This document shows, piece after piece, positions 17,901-26,621 of a stretch of 64,000 nt of DNA; within the stretch, counting starts at the first letter, position 1; every line of letters begins with the position of its first letter. Position numbers and translations under genes: made by a program. The notes beneath the pieces were generated by a model. That model was not told where the DNA came from. It worked only from the letters and a program-made list of their open reading frames with translations, and searched no databases. The stretch is from Microbacterium enclense (lineage in GTDB: Bacteria > Actinomycetota > Actinomycetes > Actinomycetales > Microbacteriaceae), in NCBI GenBank assembly GCA_038182865.1, contig CP116226.1, positions 496,001 through 560,000 on the forward strand, given 5' to 3'.

Positions 17901-17947
17901 CAGAAAACGCCCCCGCCCCGGACCCTCTTCGGGCCGGGGCGGGGGCG
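17901..17947 (-). terminator. Intrinsic terminator of the DUF4012 operon
   Basis: A 14-bp GC-rich stem (17908-17921 with 17934-17947) is followed on the minus strand by TTTTCTGT, the clearest hairpin-plus-T-run in the window. It begins 12 nt after the stop of the DUF4012 gene. Confidence 0.88.
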
Positions 17948-17959
17948 TGACGTGCGGGC

Positions 17960-19852
17960 TCAGCCGGGCAGGCCGGCCATCAGCGGAGCACACGAAGCGT
18001 CGATGTTCACCGGAGTGGCGGATGCCGTCGGGGTGTGGCGCAGGTCGAGCGGCCCCAGCGCGCCGCCCGGAAGCTGGACCGTGTACGAGACCGTGCGCGA
18101 CTCGTTCTGCCCCACGGTGATCATGCGGCTCTCCCCGGTGTTGCCGTTCTCATTGCCGCTGCGCGAGAGCGAGGGGATGTCACCGTCCGAGGGATCGAGC
18201 GCGGTGATCGTCGCTCCCGGAGGCGCGAAGAACAGGGTGTCGAGCATCATCGTGGTTCTCGGCAGACCCCATGTCGGGTTGCGCGCACCGAGCGTGTACG
18301 CGTTGGTGATGTCGTCGGTGATGCCGTTGTGCATGTTCATCGTGACCGAGACCGTCCGCGCCTCGACGTTGCACGTCGCGGCCACGTCGGTCGTCAGGTG
18401 GTACTCGAGCTTGCTGACGCTGAAGTCGTTCAGGTAGATCCCGAGCTGCGTCGACGTGGTGTTGTCGGCGCGGAGTCCACCGTCCAGCCCGGTCTCCGTC
18501 ACGAGAGCCTGCGCCTGGTCGTCGGCGAACCACATGTTGATCCGCTGTTCCTGCGCGCTGCGCGTCAACTGGTCGAACATCGCGATCGGGTTCCACTGAC
18601 CGCTGGTGAGGCGCGAGAACACCGACGACGACACCATGGCGAAGAACTCGTCGGACGAGCGCCCGTTGTCGCCCAGGTCGCCGAAGCGCTGGTACGCGTC
18701 GCTCAGCACGAGCTTCACCGCGTTCTCCGCCGTGATCTGCTCCCCGTCGGGCAGATCGACCGGGCCGGTCACCTCGAGCATGTGCGAGAGCACGACCGGG
18801 TCGATGGAGATCACTCCGTCGAAGCGGGAACCGTCCGTGCGGTCCCACAGGGCCTCGAACAGCCCCGCGGTCGTGGGGAAGTCGGGCGTGAACGTGTAGT
18901 CCTGCGAGTAACGCGTGAAGGTGTCGGGGTACAACGAGAGCGTGCTTTCGGGCAGGTCGACGAACGAGTCCCCCGCGAGGCCGGCGGCGTAGAACGCCAT
19001 CGAGTCGGCCTGCTCCTTCAGCTCCATCCTGCCGTTGTCGACGACGAGGACACTGGATGCCGCGGGATTGCCACCCGTCGCGCGGATCTCGGCGTTGTTC
19101 TGGAACAACACGAGGTACGTGCGCGGACCATCCGCACCGGCTGCACCGAGCAGCGAGGGCAGATACTTCTGCACGATCGCCAACGAGGGCGCCGCCTGGT
19201 CGACGATCTGTGCGACCTGATCGAGCGGCTCGGTGATGATCGGCAGCAGACCGTCGCGGTTGATGCCGTCCGTCACGACCTTCGCGTCGGCGAACGCCGA
19301 AGTGATCTCGGGCAGCGCTCCCTGCGCCTGTCGGAACGGCTCGAGGTTGATTCCCCCGCCTTCGACCGCGAGCGAGGAGAAGTCGGATGCCGTGAGCAGG
19401 GCGACCGTGGGTGGCAGCGCGCGCTGCGTCAGTTCGCGCGTCATGGCGGTGAGCTCCTGCACCGCCTGGGTGTTCTCCTTCACCAGGGGGATCGAGGAGG
19501 CCAGGTCCCAGAGGGGCCCGGAGGATCCGGCATCCGCTCTCTCGGTGAGCTCGAGGACTTCACCGGAGACCTGGTTGAGACCGTTGACGTCTCCTCCCGC
19601 CACGATCTCGGGCACGAACGTCAGCTTCGTCTGGGCTCCGAGCAGGTCCGTTCGCACGACGCCCGCCTGCTGGAGGAAAGCCAGCCCGACGGCGGCGATG
19701 ACGCAGGCCGCGAAGCCGATCACACCCACCGTCCAGCCGATGACGGCGCCCACTCGTCGGCCTCGCGCGGGCCGCGCGGGCGCCTCCGCCACCGGCTGGC
19801 GCCGTCGACGCACGTGCTCCGTCGGCTGGACGTCGTCGCGGTGGTCGCTCAT
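17960..19852 (-). CDS. DUF4012-family membrane protein (copy 1)
   Basis: A 630-residue protein with a basic, Arg-rich cytoplasmic N-terminus (about 1-33), one membrane helix (about 34-60) and a large extracytoplasmic region. It carries the DUF4012 hallmarks YLVLFQNNAEIRATGG, FDGVISIDPVVLSHMLEVTG and VKLVLSDAYQRFGDLG. The molecular function of the family is not established; these genes commonly lie in actinobacterial polysaccharide clusters. Its ATG overlaps the stop of the upstream coiled-coil protein gene by 4 nt, so the two products are probably made together and may form a complex. A paralog lies at 50223-51989. Confidence 0.85.
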   Translation of the reverse strand: MSDHRDDVQPTEHVRRRRQPVAEAPARPARGRRVGAVIGWTVGVIGFAACVIAAVGLAFLQQAGVVRTDLLGAQTKLTFVPEIVAGGDVNGLNQVSGEVLELTERADAGSSGPLWDLASSIPLVKENTQAVQELTAMTRELTQRALPPTVALLTASDFSSLAVEGGGINLEPFRQAQGALPEITSAFADAKVVTDGINRDGLLPIITEPLDQVAQIVDQAAPSLAIVQKYLPSLLGAAGADGPRTYLVLFQNNAEIRATGGNPAASSVLVVDNGRMELKEQADSMAFYAAGLAGDSFVDLPESTLSLYPDTFTRYSQDYTFTPDFPTTAGLFEALWDRTDGSRFDGVISIDPVVLSHMLEVTGPVDLPDGEQITAENAVKLVLSDAYQRFGDLGDNGRSSDEFFAMVSSSVFSRLTSGQWNPIAMFDQLTRSAQEQRINMWFADDQAQALVTETGLDGGLRADNTTSTQLGIYLNDFSVSKLEYHLTTDVAATCNVEARTVSVTMNMHNGITDDITNAYTLGARNPTWGLPRTTMMLDTLFFAPPGATITALDPSDGDIPSLSRSGNENGNTGESRMITVGQNESRTVSYTVQLPGGALGPLDLRHTPTASATPVNIDASCAPLMAGLPG

Positions 19853-21174
19853 GCGGTCTGGCCGCCTCCCTCGATAGGCAACTCGGGCTGCTGCGGCTCG
19901 GTCGGCTCCGGCTGCGGCTCGGTCGGCTCCGGCTGCGGCTCCGTCGGCTCCGGCGTCGGCTCGGGCTGCGGCTGCGTGGGTTCCGGCTGCGGCTGCGTGG
20001 GCTCCGGCTGCGGCTCGGTCGGCTGCGGCTGCGGGTTGTTGCCGCCGCGGTCGGGGGTGCGCACGGGCACGTCTTCCTCGATGGATGCCTCGAGGTCGAG
20101 CACCCGCTGGTTCTCCGTGCGCAGCGCGTCGAGGGCGGCGGCGTAGCCGACCATGTCGGAGAGGCCGTCACCACCGGCCAGCTGCGAGGTGCGGACACGA
20201 GCTGCCGCATCCGTCACCGCGGTGCGGAAGCTCTCGGCTGCGGAGTCGTTCTTCGCGACCTCGGCGGCTGCGCCCGCCTCGATCGCCGAACCGACGGAGC
20301 GCAGCTCATTGCGGAACCCGTCCAGGGCCGCCACGACGGTGGCGCGCGCCTCGCGCACCTGCGACACCATGGGCGGCAGGGCCTCGCGGGCCACGCGCAC
20401 GTCGTCGATCGCCTCGGCGACCTGCGCCACCGACTGCTCGTCCACCGACGCCCTCGCATATTCCGGGATGCGGAAGGTCTGCGCCGCACCCGCGGCACTG
20501 ACCAGGGAGGTGCGCGCACGGTCGGCGGCGTCGAGGACCGCCTGATCCACACGCCCGCGGAGACCGGCCAGCACACCCTCGCTCGACGCGGCGATCGCGG
20601 TGGACTCCGTGATCGTGGCCGCGTAGAGGTCAGCGGCGGTCTGGAGGACCTGCGTCTCGTTACGCAGTTCCGCCTCGCGCTCGCGAAGGCTGATCATCGC
20701 GTCGTCGGCGGGGTTGGTCGTCGCGCGTTGGATGACCGCGAACGTCGCCGTCCCCGACAGGAGGACCACTGCGAGGACCGCGATGGCGACGCTGACGAGG
20801 TTGACGGCGCCCGCGCGACGACGCCCGTTGAAGATCGGGCGGCGGCCCGGCTGGGAGAGCTCGGGCGCCTGCCAGCCGGCATCCGTGCCTCCGCTGGCGA
20901 CGAGAGCATTCAGGGATTGCGAGCTCGACCCGCGGCGCGTGCGCCGGCCCGGCTCGTCGCCGCCGACGAGGGCGCGGAGGTCTGCCGGCTGCTCCGCCTC
21001 GGTCTCGGAAGAAGCGCCCACGAGGCCCGTGAGCGCGTCCAATGACGGTGCCGCATTCTTCTGTTGCGTTTCGGGCTCACCGACGAGCTGACGCAGATCG
21101 CGACCGGGGTCTCCGGACGGCACGGGCGCATCGGATTGCGCGTTCGGCGCAAACAACGTGCTGAGGTCGTTCAT
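19849..21174 (-). CDS. Single-pass membrane protein with coiled coil and Pro/Gln/Glu/Thr repeat tail
   Basis: A 441-residue protein not assigned to a known family. Order: a cytoplasmic region (about 1-120) containing three repeats of the type LxALVG (DLRQLVGEP, ALTGLVGAS, DLRALVGGD), one membrane helix (about 126-147), an Ala/Glu/Arg-rich helical region likely to form a coiled coil (about 160-375), and a tail of PQPEPT-type repeats (about 382-432). The tail may cross the peptidoglycan layer. It is the first gene of a two-gene operon with the DUF4012 protein. Wzz-like chain-length behaviour is possible from the topology but unproven. Confidence 0.75.
   Translation of the reverse strand: MNDLSTLFAPNAQSDAPVPSGDPGRDLRQLVGEPETQQKNAAPSLDALTGLVGASSETEAEQPADLRALVGGDEPGRRTRRGSSSQSLNALVASGGTDAGWQAPELSQPGRRPIFNGRRRAGAVNLVSVAIAVLAVVLLSGTATFAVIQRATTNPADDAMISLREREAELRNETQVLQTAADLYAATITESTAIAASSEGVLAGLRGRVDQAVLDAADRARTSLVSAAGAAQTFRIPEYARASVDEQSVAQVAEAIDDVRVAREALPPMVSQVREARATVVAALDGFRNELRSVGSAIEAGAAAEVAKNDSAAESFRTAVTDAAARVRTSQLAGGDGLSDMVGYAAALDALRTENQRVLDLEASIEEDVPVRTPDRGGNNPQPQPTEPQPEPTQPQPEPTQPQPEPTPEPTEPQPEPTEPQPEPTEPQQPELPIEGGGQTA
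19887..20040 (-). repeat. 18-bp degenerate tandem repeats coding for the PQPEPT tail
   Basis: Units of roughly CGGCTGCGGCTCGGTCGG recur about eight times with small changes inside the 3' end of the gene at 19849-21174. Each encodes PQPEPT or a variant. Copy number is likely to differ between strains. Confidence 0.85.
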
Positions 21175-21258
21175 GAGGTCTCCGGCGCATTAAAGCGCAT
21201 ATCAACTGATGTCGTAGGGTGGTTCATGGGGCGCCTGCGCGACACGACCACCCAGGGA

Positions 21259-21289
21259 AGACTACCCCGGGTATCGAATTGCGTATTCT
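21259..21289. promoter_or_regulatory. Divergent -10 elements between the DUF4012 operon and the BY-kinase operon
   Basis: On the minus strand TAGTCT (21259-21264) and on the plus strand TATTCT (21284-21289) match the TANNNT pattern. Neither has a clear -35. They lie 85 nt and 41 nt upstream of the respective genes. Confidence 0.4.
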
Positions 21290-21329
21290 TGCGGCTTCCT
21301 GTGCTTTTTGATCAGCGAATGGACAGAGC

Positions 21330-22754
21330 TTGGAACTGCGCGACTATCTTCGGATTCTGCACCGCAACTGGATACTCATCCTCGCGTTGACGGTCCTGGG
21401 CGGAGCCGGCGCCTACGGGTGGTCCCTTCTCCAGGCACCGAGTTATGAAGCGAGCACGCAGCTCTACGTCTCGGTGCGGTCCGACAGCTCCGGTGTGAGC
21501 GAACTGGCCCAGGGCACGAGCTTCGCTCGTCAGGCCGTCGTCAGCTTCGTCGACGTCGTCGACAGCGCGATCGTCCTCGACCGCGTGATCGACGATCTCA
21601 ACCTCAACACCACCGCGCAGCAGCTCGCCTCCTCCATCGATGCATCGTCGCCGCAGAACTCGGTGATCATCACCGTGAAGGTGTCGAATCCCGACGCCGA
21701 GCTCGCGGCATCCATCGCCAACTCCGTCGGAAGCAACTTCGCCGACGTCGTGGTGAACCAGCTCGAGAAGCCCGAGGGCGAGACGGCGAGCCTCGTGCGC
21801 GTCGAGACCATCGAGCCCGCTCTCGTCCCCGTCACCCCCGCGTCGCCGCGCACGCCCCTCAACGTCGCCCTCGGCATCGCGCTCGGCCTGGCCATCGGTC
21901 TGGCGGTATCGGTCCTGCGCTCGATCCTCGACACGCGAATCCACTCGCTGCACGACATCGAGATGGCCACCGACGCGCCCGTCCTCGGTGGGATCGCCCT
22001 GGACCCGGATGCCAAGAAGCGCCCGCTCATCGTGCACGCCGACCCCAAGAACCCGCGTGCGGAGTCGTTCCGCAGCCTCCGCACGAACCTGCAGTTCGTC
22101 GACGTCGACGGATCGTCGCGGTCGTTCGTGGTGTCCAGCTCGGGACCCGGCGAAGGAAAGTCGACGACGACCGCGAACCTCGCCATCGCCCTGGCCGAGA
22201 CGGGCGCACGCGTCGCGCTCGTCGACGGCGACCTGCGCCTGCCGCGCGTGGCGGACTACATGGGCATCGAGGGCGGCGTCGGCCTCACGGACGTGCTGAT
22301 CGGTCGCGCGGAGCTGGTGGACGTCCTCCAGCAGTGGGGAACGGGCAAGTTGTTCGTCCTCCCCTCCGGCCGGACGCCCCCCAACCCCTCCGAGCTGCTG
22401 GGCAGCCAGGCGATGCAGCGGACGCTGCAGGCGCTCGAGGGTGCGTTCGACTACGTCCTCATCGATGCGCCGCCGATCCTCGTCGTCACCGACGCCGCCG
22501 TCGTCTCGCGCTTCACCAGCGGCGTGCTCATGATCGCCGCCTCCGGCACCACCAAGAAGCCGCAGCTCACGGCCGCGGTCGACAAGCTGGGGGCCATCGG
22601 CAGCCGTTTGTTCGGCGTGATCGTGACGATGCTGCCGACCAAGGGCCCCGACAGCTACTCCTACGGTTCCTACGCGTACGCCGAGGCGGCGAGTGCAGAC
22701 GCCTCCGCCCAGACCCGCTCGCGCCGCAAGGACAAGAAGGAGAAGAAGGCGTGA
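21330..22754 (+). CDS. Wzz-type chain-length regulator fused to a bacterial tyrosine kinase (copy 1)
   Basis: Controls polymerisation and export of a surface polysaccharide through cycles of autophosphorylation. The 474-residue protein has a Wzz domain between two membrane helices (about 13-34 and 178-197), then a cytosolic BY-kinase domain with Walker A GPGEGKST (272-279), Walker A' VALVDGDLR (295-303) and Walker B VLIDAPP (376-382). The C-terminal tyrosine cluster includes Y443, Y445, Y448 and Y450. The start is TTG at 21330 with GGACAG upstream; no ATG fits the frame. It overlaps the phosphatase gene by 4 nt, the classical kinase-phosphatase pair. Confidence 0.93.
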   Translation: MELRDYLRILHRNWILILALTVLGGAGAYGWSLLQAPSYEASTQLYVSVRSDSSGVSELAQGTSFARQAVVSFVDVVDSAIVLDRVIDDLNLNTTAQQLASSIDASSPQNSVIITVKVSNPDAELAASIANSVGSNFADVVVNQLEKPEGETASLVRVETIEPALVPVTPASPRTPLNVALGIALGLAIGLAVSVLRSILDTRIHSLHDIEMATDAPVLGGIALDPDAKKRPLIVHADPKNPRAESFRSLRTNLQFVDVDGSSRSFVVSSSGPGEGKSTTTANLAIALAETGARVALVDGDLRLPRVADYMGIEGGVGLTDVLIGRAELVDVLQQWGTGKLFVLPSGRTPPNPSELLGSQAMQRTLQALEGAFDYVLIDAPPILVVTDAAVVSRFTSGVLMIAASGTTKKPQLTAAVDKLGAIGSRLFGVIVTMLPTKGPDSYSYGSYAYAEAASADASAQTRSRRKDKKEKKA

Positions 22755-23332
22755 CCTTCCGGGTCCTCACGGTGTGCACCGGCAATGTCTGCCGCTCCCC
22801 CTCGGCGGAGCTTCTGCTCGCGCACGAGCTCTCCGCGTTGGAGGGTGTCGAGGTGTCGAGCGCGGGTACCGGTGCCCTCGTGGGCGACGGCATCCCCGAA
22901 CCCGGTCTGCGTCTGCTCACCGCCGCGGGGATCGACGGCACCACGCACCACGCGCGTCAGCTCACGCCCGCGCTCATCCGTGAGTCCGACCTCATTCTCG
23001 CGATGGCCCGTGAGCATCGGCGCACGATCGTCGAGACCGTCCCCGCGGCCACGCGGCGCACGTTCACGGTGCGCGAGCTCGCCCGTGTGGTCGAGCACGT
23101 CGGTGACTTCGTCCCCGAGGGCGAGTACGCCGACGCGAGCGAGCGCATGCGCGCCGCGGTCCTGTATGCCGCGGGTCGCCGTGGCCTCGTGCCCCAGCCC
23201 GCCGATGCGATCGACCTCGACGTCATCGACCCGTACCGGCGCTCCGACGACACGTATCAGCTGTCCTATTCCCAACTCGAGCCGGCCGTGCGGACCGTCA
23301 GCGGATACCTCGCCCGCGCAGCCCGGGTCTGA
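22751..23332 (+). CDS. Low-molecular-weight protein-tyrosine phosphatase
   Basis: Predicted to dephosphorylate the tyrosine cluster of the adjacent BY-kinase. The 193-residue protein has the catalytic P-loop C-x5-R as CTGNVCR (C9-R15) followed by S, and the D-P general-acid loop near residue 140 (VIDPYRR). The start is GTG at 22751 overlapping the kinase stop (GTGA), preceded by AGGAGAAGAAGG. It is somewhat longer than the usual 150-160 residues. It is the only such phosphatase in the window although there are two BY-kinases. Confidence 0.93.
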   Translation: MTFRVLTVCTGNVCRSPSAELLLAHELSALEGVEVSSAGTGALVGDGIPEPGLRLLTAAGIDGTTHHARQLTPALIRESDLILAMAREHRRTIVETVPAATRRTFTVRELARVVEHVGDFVPEGEYADASERMRAAVLYAAGRRGLVPQPADAIDLDVIDPYRRSDDTYQLSYSQLEPAVRTVSGYLARAARV

Positions 23333-23516
23333 CGAAACACGTTGCACACCTGCCGGTGATCCTGCGAATGAGCGAGGCTGTTATCGTTCGAGCGGGATGG
23401 GCTCGAAACAGGAGGACGCGACCGACGAGCGTGGCGTTTTCTTCTCGACAATGCCCGCCGATGCCCCCGCATCATCCCTCTGACTTCGCCCGGTTCCACA
23501 ATTCTGGAGAATCCTC

Positions 23517-24515
23517 ATGACTACCCCTCGTCGCGCGTTGGTCACCGGTATCACCGGCCAAGATGGCGGCCACATCGCGAGCCTTCTTCATTCCAAGGGA
23601 TATGAGGTCTTCGGCCTCATCCGCGGGCAGAACAACCCGCGTCGAGAGGCCACGCAGGCCGAGTTCCCGTACGTCACCCTGATCGAGGGTGACCTCACCG
23701 ACCCGACGTCGCTCGTACGTGCCGTCGAGACCAGCGATCCCGACGAGTTCTACAACCTGGCCGCGATCAGCCACGTCGGCTACTCCTTCAAGAACCCCAC
23801 GCTCACGGCCGACGTCACCGCCAAGGGTGTCCTGAACGCTCTCGAGGCCGTCCGCATCACCGGGCGCGCACAGAAGACGCGCTTCTACCAGGCGTCGACG
23901 TCGGAGATGTTCGGCGGACTCGACTACAACCGCCCCGGGGCCGGCTACAACGAGAACTCGCTCTTCCACCCCCGCAGCCCCTACGGCGTGGCGAAGCTCT
24001 ACGGTCACTGGATCGCGAAGAACTACCGCGAGAGCTACGACATGTACGTCGCGTGCGGCATCCTCTTCAACCACGAGGGCGAGCGTCGAGGCGTCGAATT
24101 CGTCACCCGTAAGATCACGCACGCCGTCGCCCGCATCAAGCTCGGGCTGCAGACCCACATCGAGCTCGGCGACCTGTGGCCCAAGCGCGACTGGGGCTAC
24201 GCCGGCGACTACGTCGAGGGCATGTGGCGCATGCTGCAGCACGAGACCCCCGACGACTTCGTCCTCGCCACCGGTGAGACCCACTCCATCGAAGAGTTCC
24301 TCACGCTGGCGTTCGCCGAGATCGGCATCGACGACTGGAAGCCCTACGTCGTGCAGAACCCCGCCTTCATGCGGCCCGCCGAGGTCGACATCCTCCTCGG
24401 GGACCCGGCCAAGGCCGAGTCCGAGCTGGGCTGGCGCCGTCAGGTCGACTTCCCGGGGCTGGTGGCGCGCATGGTTGCGCATGACCTCGAGGAGCAGGCC
24501 CGGGCAGCACGATGA
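23517..24515 (+). CDS. gmd: GDP-mannose 4,6-dehydratase
   Basis: Converts GDP-D-mannose to GDP-4-keto-6-deoxy-D-mannose. The 332-residue short-chain dehydrogenase has the NAD(P)-binding GITGQDGGH (11-19), the catalytic triad T128 (in ASTSEMFG), Y156 and K160 (SPYGVAK), and the family segments NHEGERRG and WGYAGDYVEGMW. The ATG has GGAG 7 nt upstream. The 184-bp gap before it carries no recognisable gene and may hold its own promoter. It overlaps the following reductase gene by 4 nt. Confidence 0.95.
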   Translation: MTTPRRALVTGITGQDGGHIASLLHSKGYEVFGLIRGQNNPRREATQAEFPYVTLIEGDLTDPTSLVRAVETSDPDEFYNLAAISHVGYSFKNPTLTADVTAKGVLNALEAVRITGRAQKTRFYQASTSEMFGGLDYNRPGAGYNENSLFHPRSPYGVAKLYGHWIAKNYRESYDMYVACGILFNHEGERRGVEFVTRKITHAVARIKLGLQTHIELGDLWPKRDWGYAGDYVEGMWRMLQHETPDDFVLATGETHSIEEFLTLAFAEIGIDDWKPYVVQNPAFMRPAEVDILLGDPAKAESELGWRRQVDFPGLVARMVAHDLEEQARAAR

Positions 24516-25477
24516 GCCGGGTGCTCGCCGTCGCCGGCGCGAACGGGTTCGTCGGCTCGCATGTGGTCGCCCTCGCGGCCCAGGCGGGCCACACCGTGTG
24601 GGCCATCGGTCGGGAGCCCGCAGCGTCGGCGGCTGTCGCGCCGCACATCGAGCGCTACTTCTCCGCGGATCTCGCCGAGGAATGGCCCGTCCATGACGAG
24701 GTGGATGCCATCGTGCATCTCGCCGGCCTGGCCGCCGTGGGCCCGTCGTTCACACAGCCTCAGCGCTACCTCGAGGTCAACAGCCGCATCATGACGAACC
24801 TCGGGGAGTACTACCTCGGCGCGGGAACCCACCCGCGGACGGTCGTGGTGAGTTCGGGGGCGGTCTACGCGCACTCGGCATCCGGGACCGTCGACGAGGA
24901 CAGCGAGACCTCGCCGACCAGTCCGTACGTCGTCGCGAAGCTCCTCGTGGAGCAGCAGGCGCACTATTACGCCCAGCGAGGACTGGACACCGTGGTGGCT
25001 CGCCCGCTCAACCACATCGGCCCCGGGCAGGGCCGGGGCTTCATCGTCCCCGACTTGACCGCCGCCGTCCGCGCGGCCTCACCCGGATCCCCCATCCGGA
25101 CGGGAAACCTCAAGGCCCAGCGCGATTACACCGACGTCCGCGACGTGGCCCGGGCCTACCTCACACTGGCGACGGCCCCCACGCATCAGCACGACACGTA
25201 CAACATCTCCACCGGCGTCCCTCACAGCGGAGAAGAGATCCTCGCGGTCGTCTCCGACGCGCTGGGACGATCCGGAACGGCGACAGTCGTCGACCCCGCC
25301 CGCGTCCGTCCGAACGACCCCCCGAGGATCGCCGGCGACTCGTCGCGCCTGCAGGAGGAGTTCGGCTGGGCCCCCACGGTCGCGTGGGACCAGTCCATCC
25401 GGGACTACGTCTCCGCCGCCCCTTCGTCCGACGACCCCGGCACGTCCCCCGAGCAGGAAGGGCGCGACTATGACTGA
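24512..25477 (+). CDS. rmd: NAD(P)-dependent GDP-6-deoxy-4-keto-mannose reductase (RMD-type)
   Basis: Extended short-chain dehydrogenase of 321 residues, most likely making GDP-D-rhamnose from the product of gmd. Features: cofactor loop GANGFVGSH (9-17), S114/S115 in VVVSSGAVY, and the Y139-K143 pair in SPYVVAK. Reduction at C4 only (giving GDP-rhamnose) and C3/C5 epimerisation plus reduction (giving GDP-fucose) are hard to separate by eye; the length and the lack of the GMER-type motifs favour the rhamnose route. It is flanked by coupled genes on both sides (4-nt and 8-nt overlaps). Confidence 0.78.
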   Translation: MSRVLAVAGANGFVGSHVVALAAQAGHTVWAIGREPAASAAVAPHIERYFSADLAEEWPVHDEVDAIVHLAGLAAVGPSFTQPQRYLEVNSRIMTNLGEYYLGAGTHPRTVVVSSGAVYAHSASGTVDEDSETSPTSPYVVAKLLVEQQAHYYAQRGLDTVVARPLNHIGPGQGRGFIVPDLTAAVRAASPGSPIRTGNLKAQRDYTDVRDVARAYLTLATAPTHQHDTYNISTGVPHSGEEILAVVSDALGRSGTATVVDPARVRPNDPPRIAGDSSRLQEEFGWAPTVAWDQSIRDYVSAAPSSDDPGTSPEQEGRDYD

Positions 25478-26621
25478 TTCCCCCGAGCGCACCGACCACG
25501 TCGCCATCGCCCACGACTACCTCACCCAGCGCGGTGGGGCTGAGAAGGTCGTGCTCGCCCTGCAGCGGGCGTTCCCGACGGCACCCATCTATACGACCCT
25601 GTACGAACAGGCGACCACGTACCCCGAGTTCTCGGCATCCGAGATCATCACGTCACCGCTGAACGCGGTGGGTTTCCTGCGCCGCTCGCACCGTCTCGCC
25701 CTTCCGTTCCTCGCGTGGGCGTCGGGACGGGTGAAGGTGGATGCCGACCACACGATCGTCAGTTCGAGCGGGTGGGCCCACGGGTTCCGCACGCGCGGCT
25801 CGAAGATCGTCTACTGCTACTCCCCCGCACGGTGGCTCTATCAACGCGATGCCTATCTCGGGTCGACGAAACTGACCCCCGCGGCGGTCGTCCTGCGGGC
25901 GCTGTCACCGTTCCTGAAGCGCTGGGATCGGCGTGCCGCTCACTCGGCGACGAAGTACTTCGCGATCTCGACGGTCGTTCAGCAGCGCATCAAGGACACC
26001 TACGGTCTGGATTCCGAGGTGCTCCCCGCTCCGCATACGGTCGACAAGAGCATCCCGCACGAGCCCGTCGACCTGGGCCGCCTCTCCGCGAGCGACGGGT
26101 TCTACCTCTGCATCTCGCGCCTCTTGCCGTACAAGAACGTCGATGTCGTGATCAACGCGTTCAACGAGCTGAAGCTCCCTCTCGTCGTCGTCGGCACCGG
26201 TCCCGAGGAGCGCCGACTCGCCGGTCTCGCCGGCGACTCGGTCGTGATGGTGAAGAACCTCACCGACGGCCAGATCCAGTGGCTCTACGCGCACTCCACG
26301 GCGGTCGTCTCGTCGAGCTACGAAGACTTCGGGCTCACCCCGATCGAGGGGGCCACACACGGTAAACCGTCGGTCGTGCTTCGCTGGGGCGGATTCCTCG
26401 ACACCATCGCGGAGGGTCGCACGGGGGTCTACTTCGACGAACCGACGCCGTCCGCCGTCGCCGCGGCCGTACGGACTTCGCGCGAAACGGAATGGGACGA
26501 GGCCGCGATCCGCGCCCACGCCGACCTCTTCACCGAGGAGCACTTCGCGCGCCGCCTCCGCGAGGAGATCGCCCGACTGGATGCCCAGAACCCGTCGCCC
26601 CGCGAGCGTCACGCGTCATGA
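25470..26621 (+). CDS. Glycosyltransferase, GT4 family
   Basis: Predicted retaining GT-B glycosyltransferase of 383 residues acting at the inner face of the membrane. The acceptor half begins HVAIAHDYLTQRGGAEKVV with the GGAE loop; the donor half has ISRLLPYKNVDVVI and the nucleotide-sugar E-x7-E motif EDFGLTPIE (E285, E293). The start overlaps rmd by 8 nt, and given the neighbours a GDP-D-rhamnose or GDP-mannose donor is a reasonable guess. It overlaps the next glycosyltransferase by 4 nt. Confidence 0.88.
   Translation: MTDSPERTDHVAIAHDYLTQRGGAEKVVLALQRAFPTAPIYTTLYEQATTYPEFSASEIITSPLNAVGFLRRSHRLALPFLAWASGRVKVDADHTIVSSSGWAHGFRTRGSKIVYCYSPARWLYQRDAYLGSTKLTPAAVVLRALSPFLKRWDRRAAHSATKYFAISTVVQQRIKDTYGLDSEVLPAPHTVDKSIPHEPVDLGRLSASDGFYLCISRLLPYKNVDVVINAFNELKLPLVVVGTGPEERRLAGLAGDSVVMVKNLTDGQIQWLYAHSTAVVSSSYEDFGLTPIEGATHGKPSVVLRWGGFLDTIAEGRTGVYFDEPTPSAVAAAVRTSRETEWDEAAIRAHADLFTEEHFARRLREEIARLDAQNPSPRERHAS

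Noticed and set aside
19887..20040. Possible CRISPR-like repeat array
   Set aside because: Units are contiguous, degenerate and keep a coding frame (PQPEPT); there are no spacers and no cas genes.
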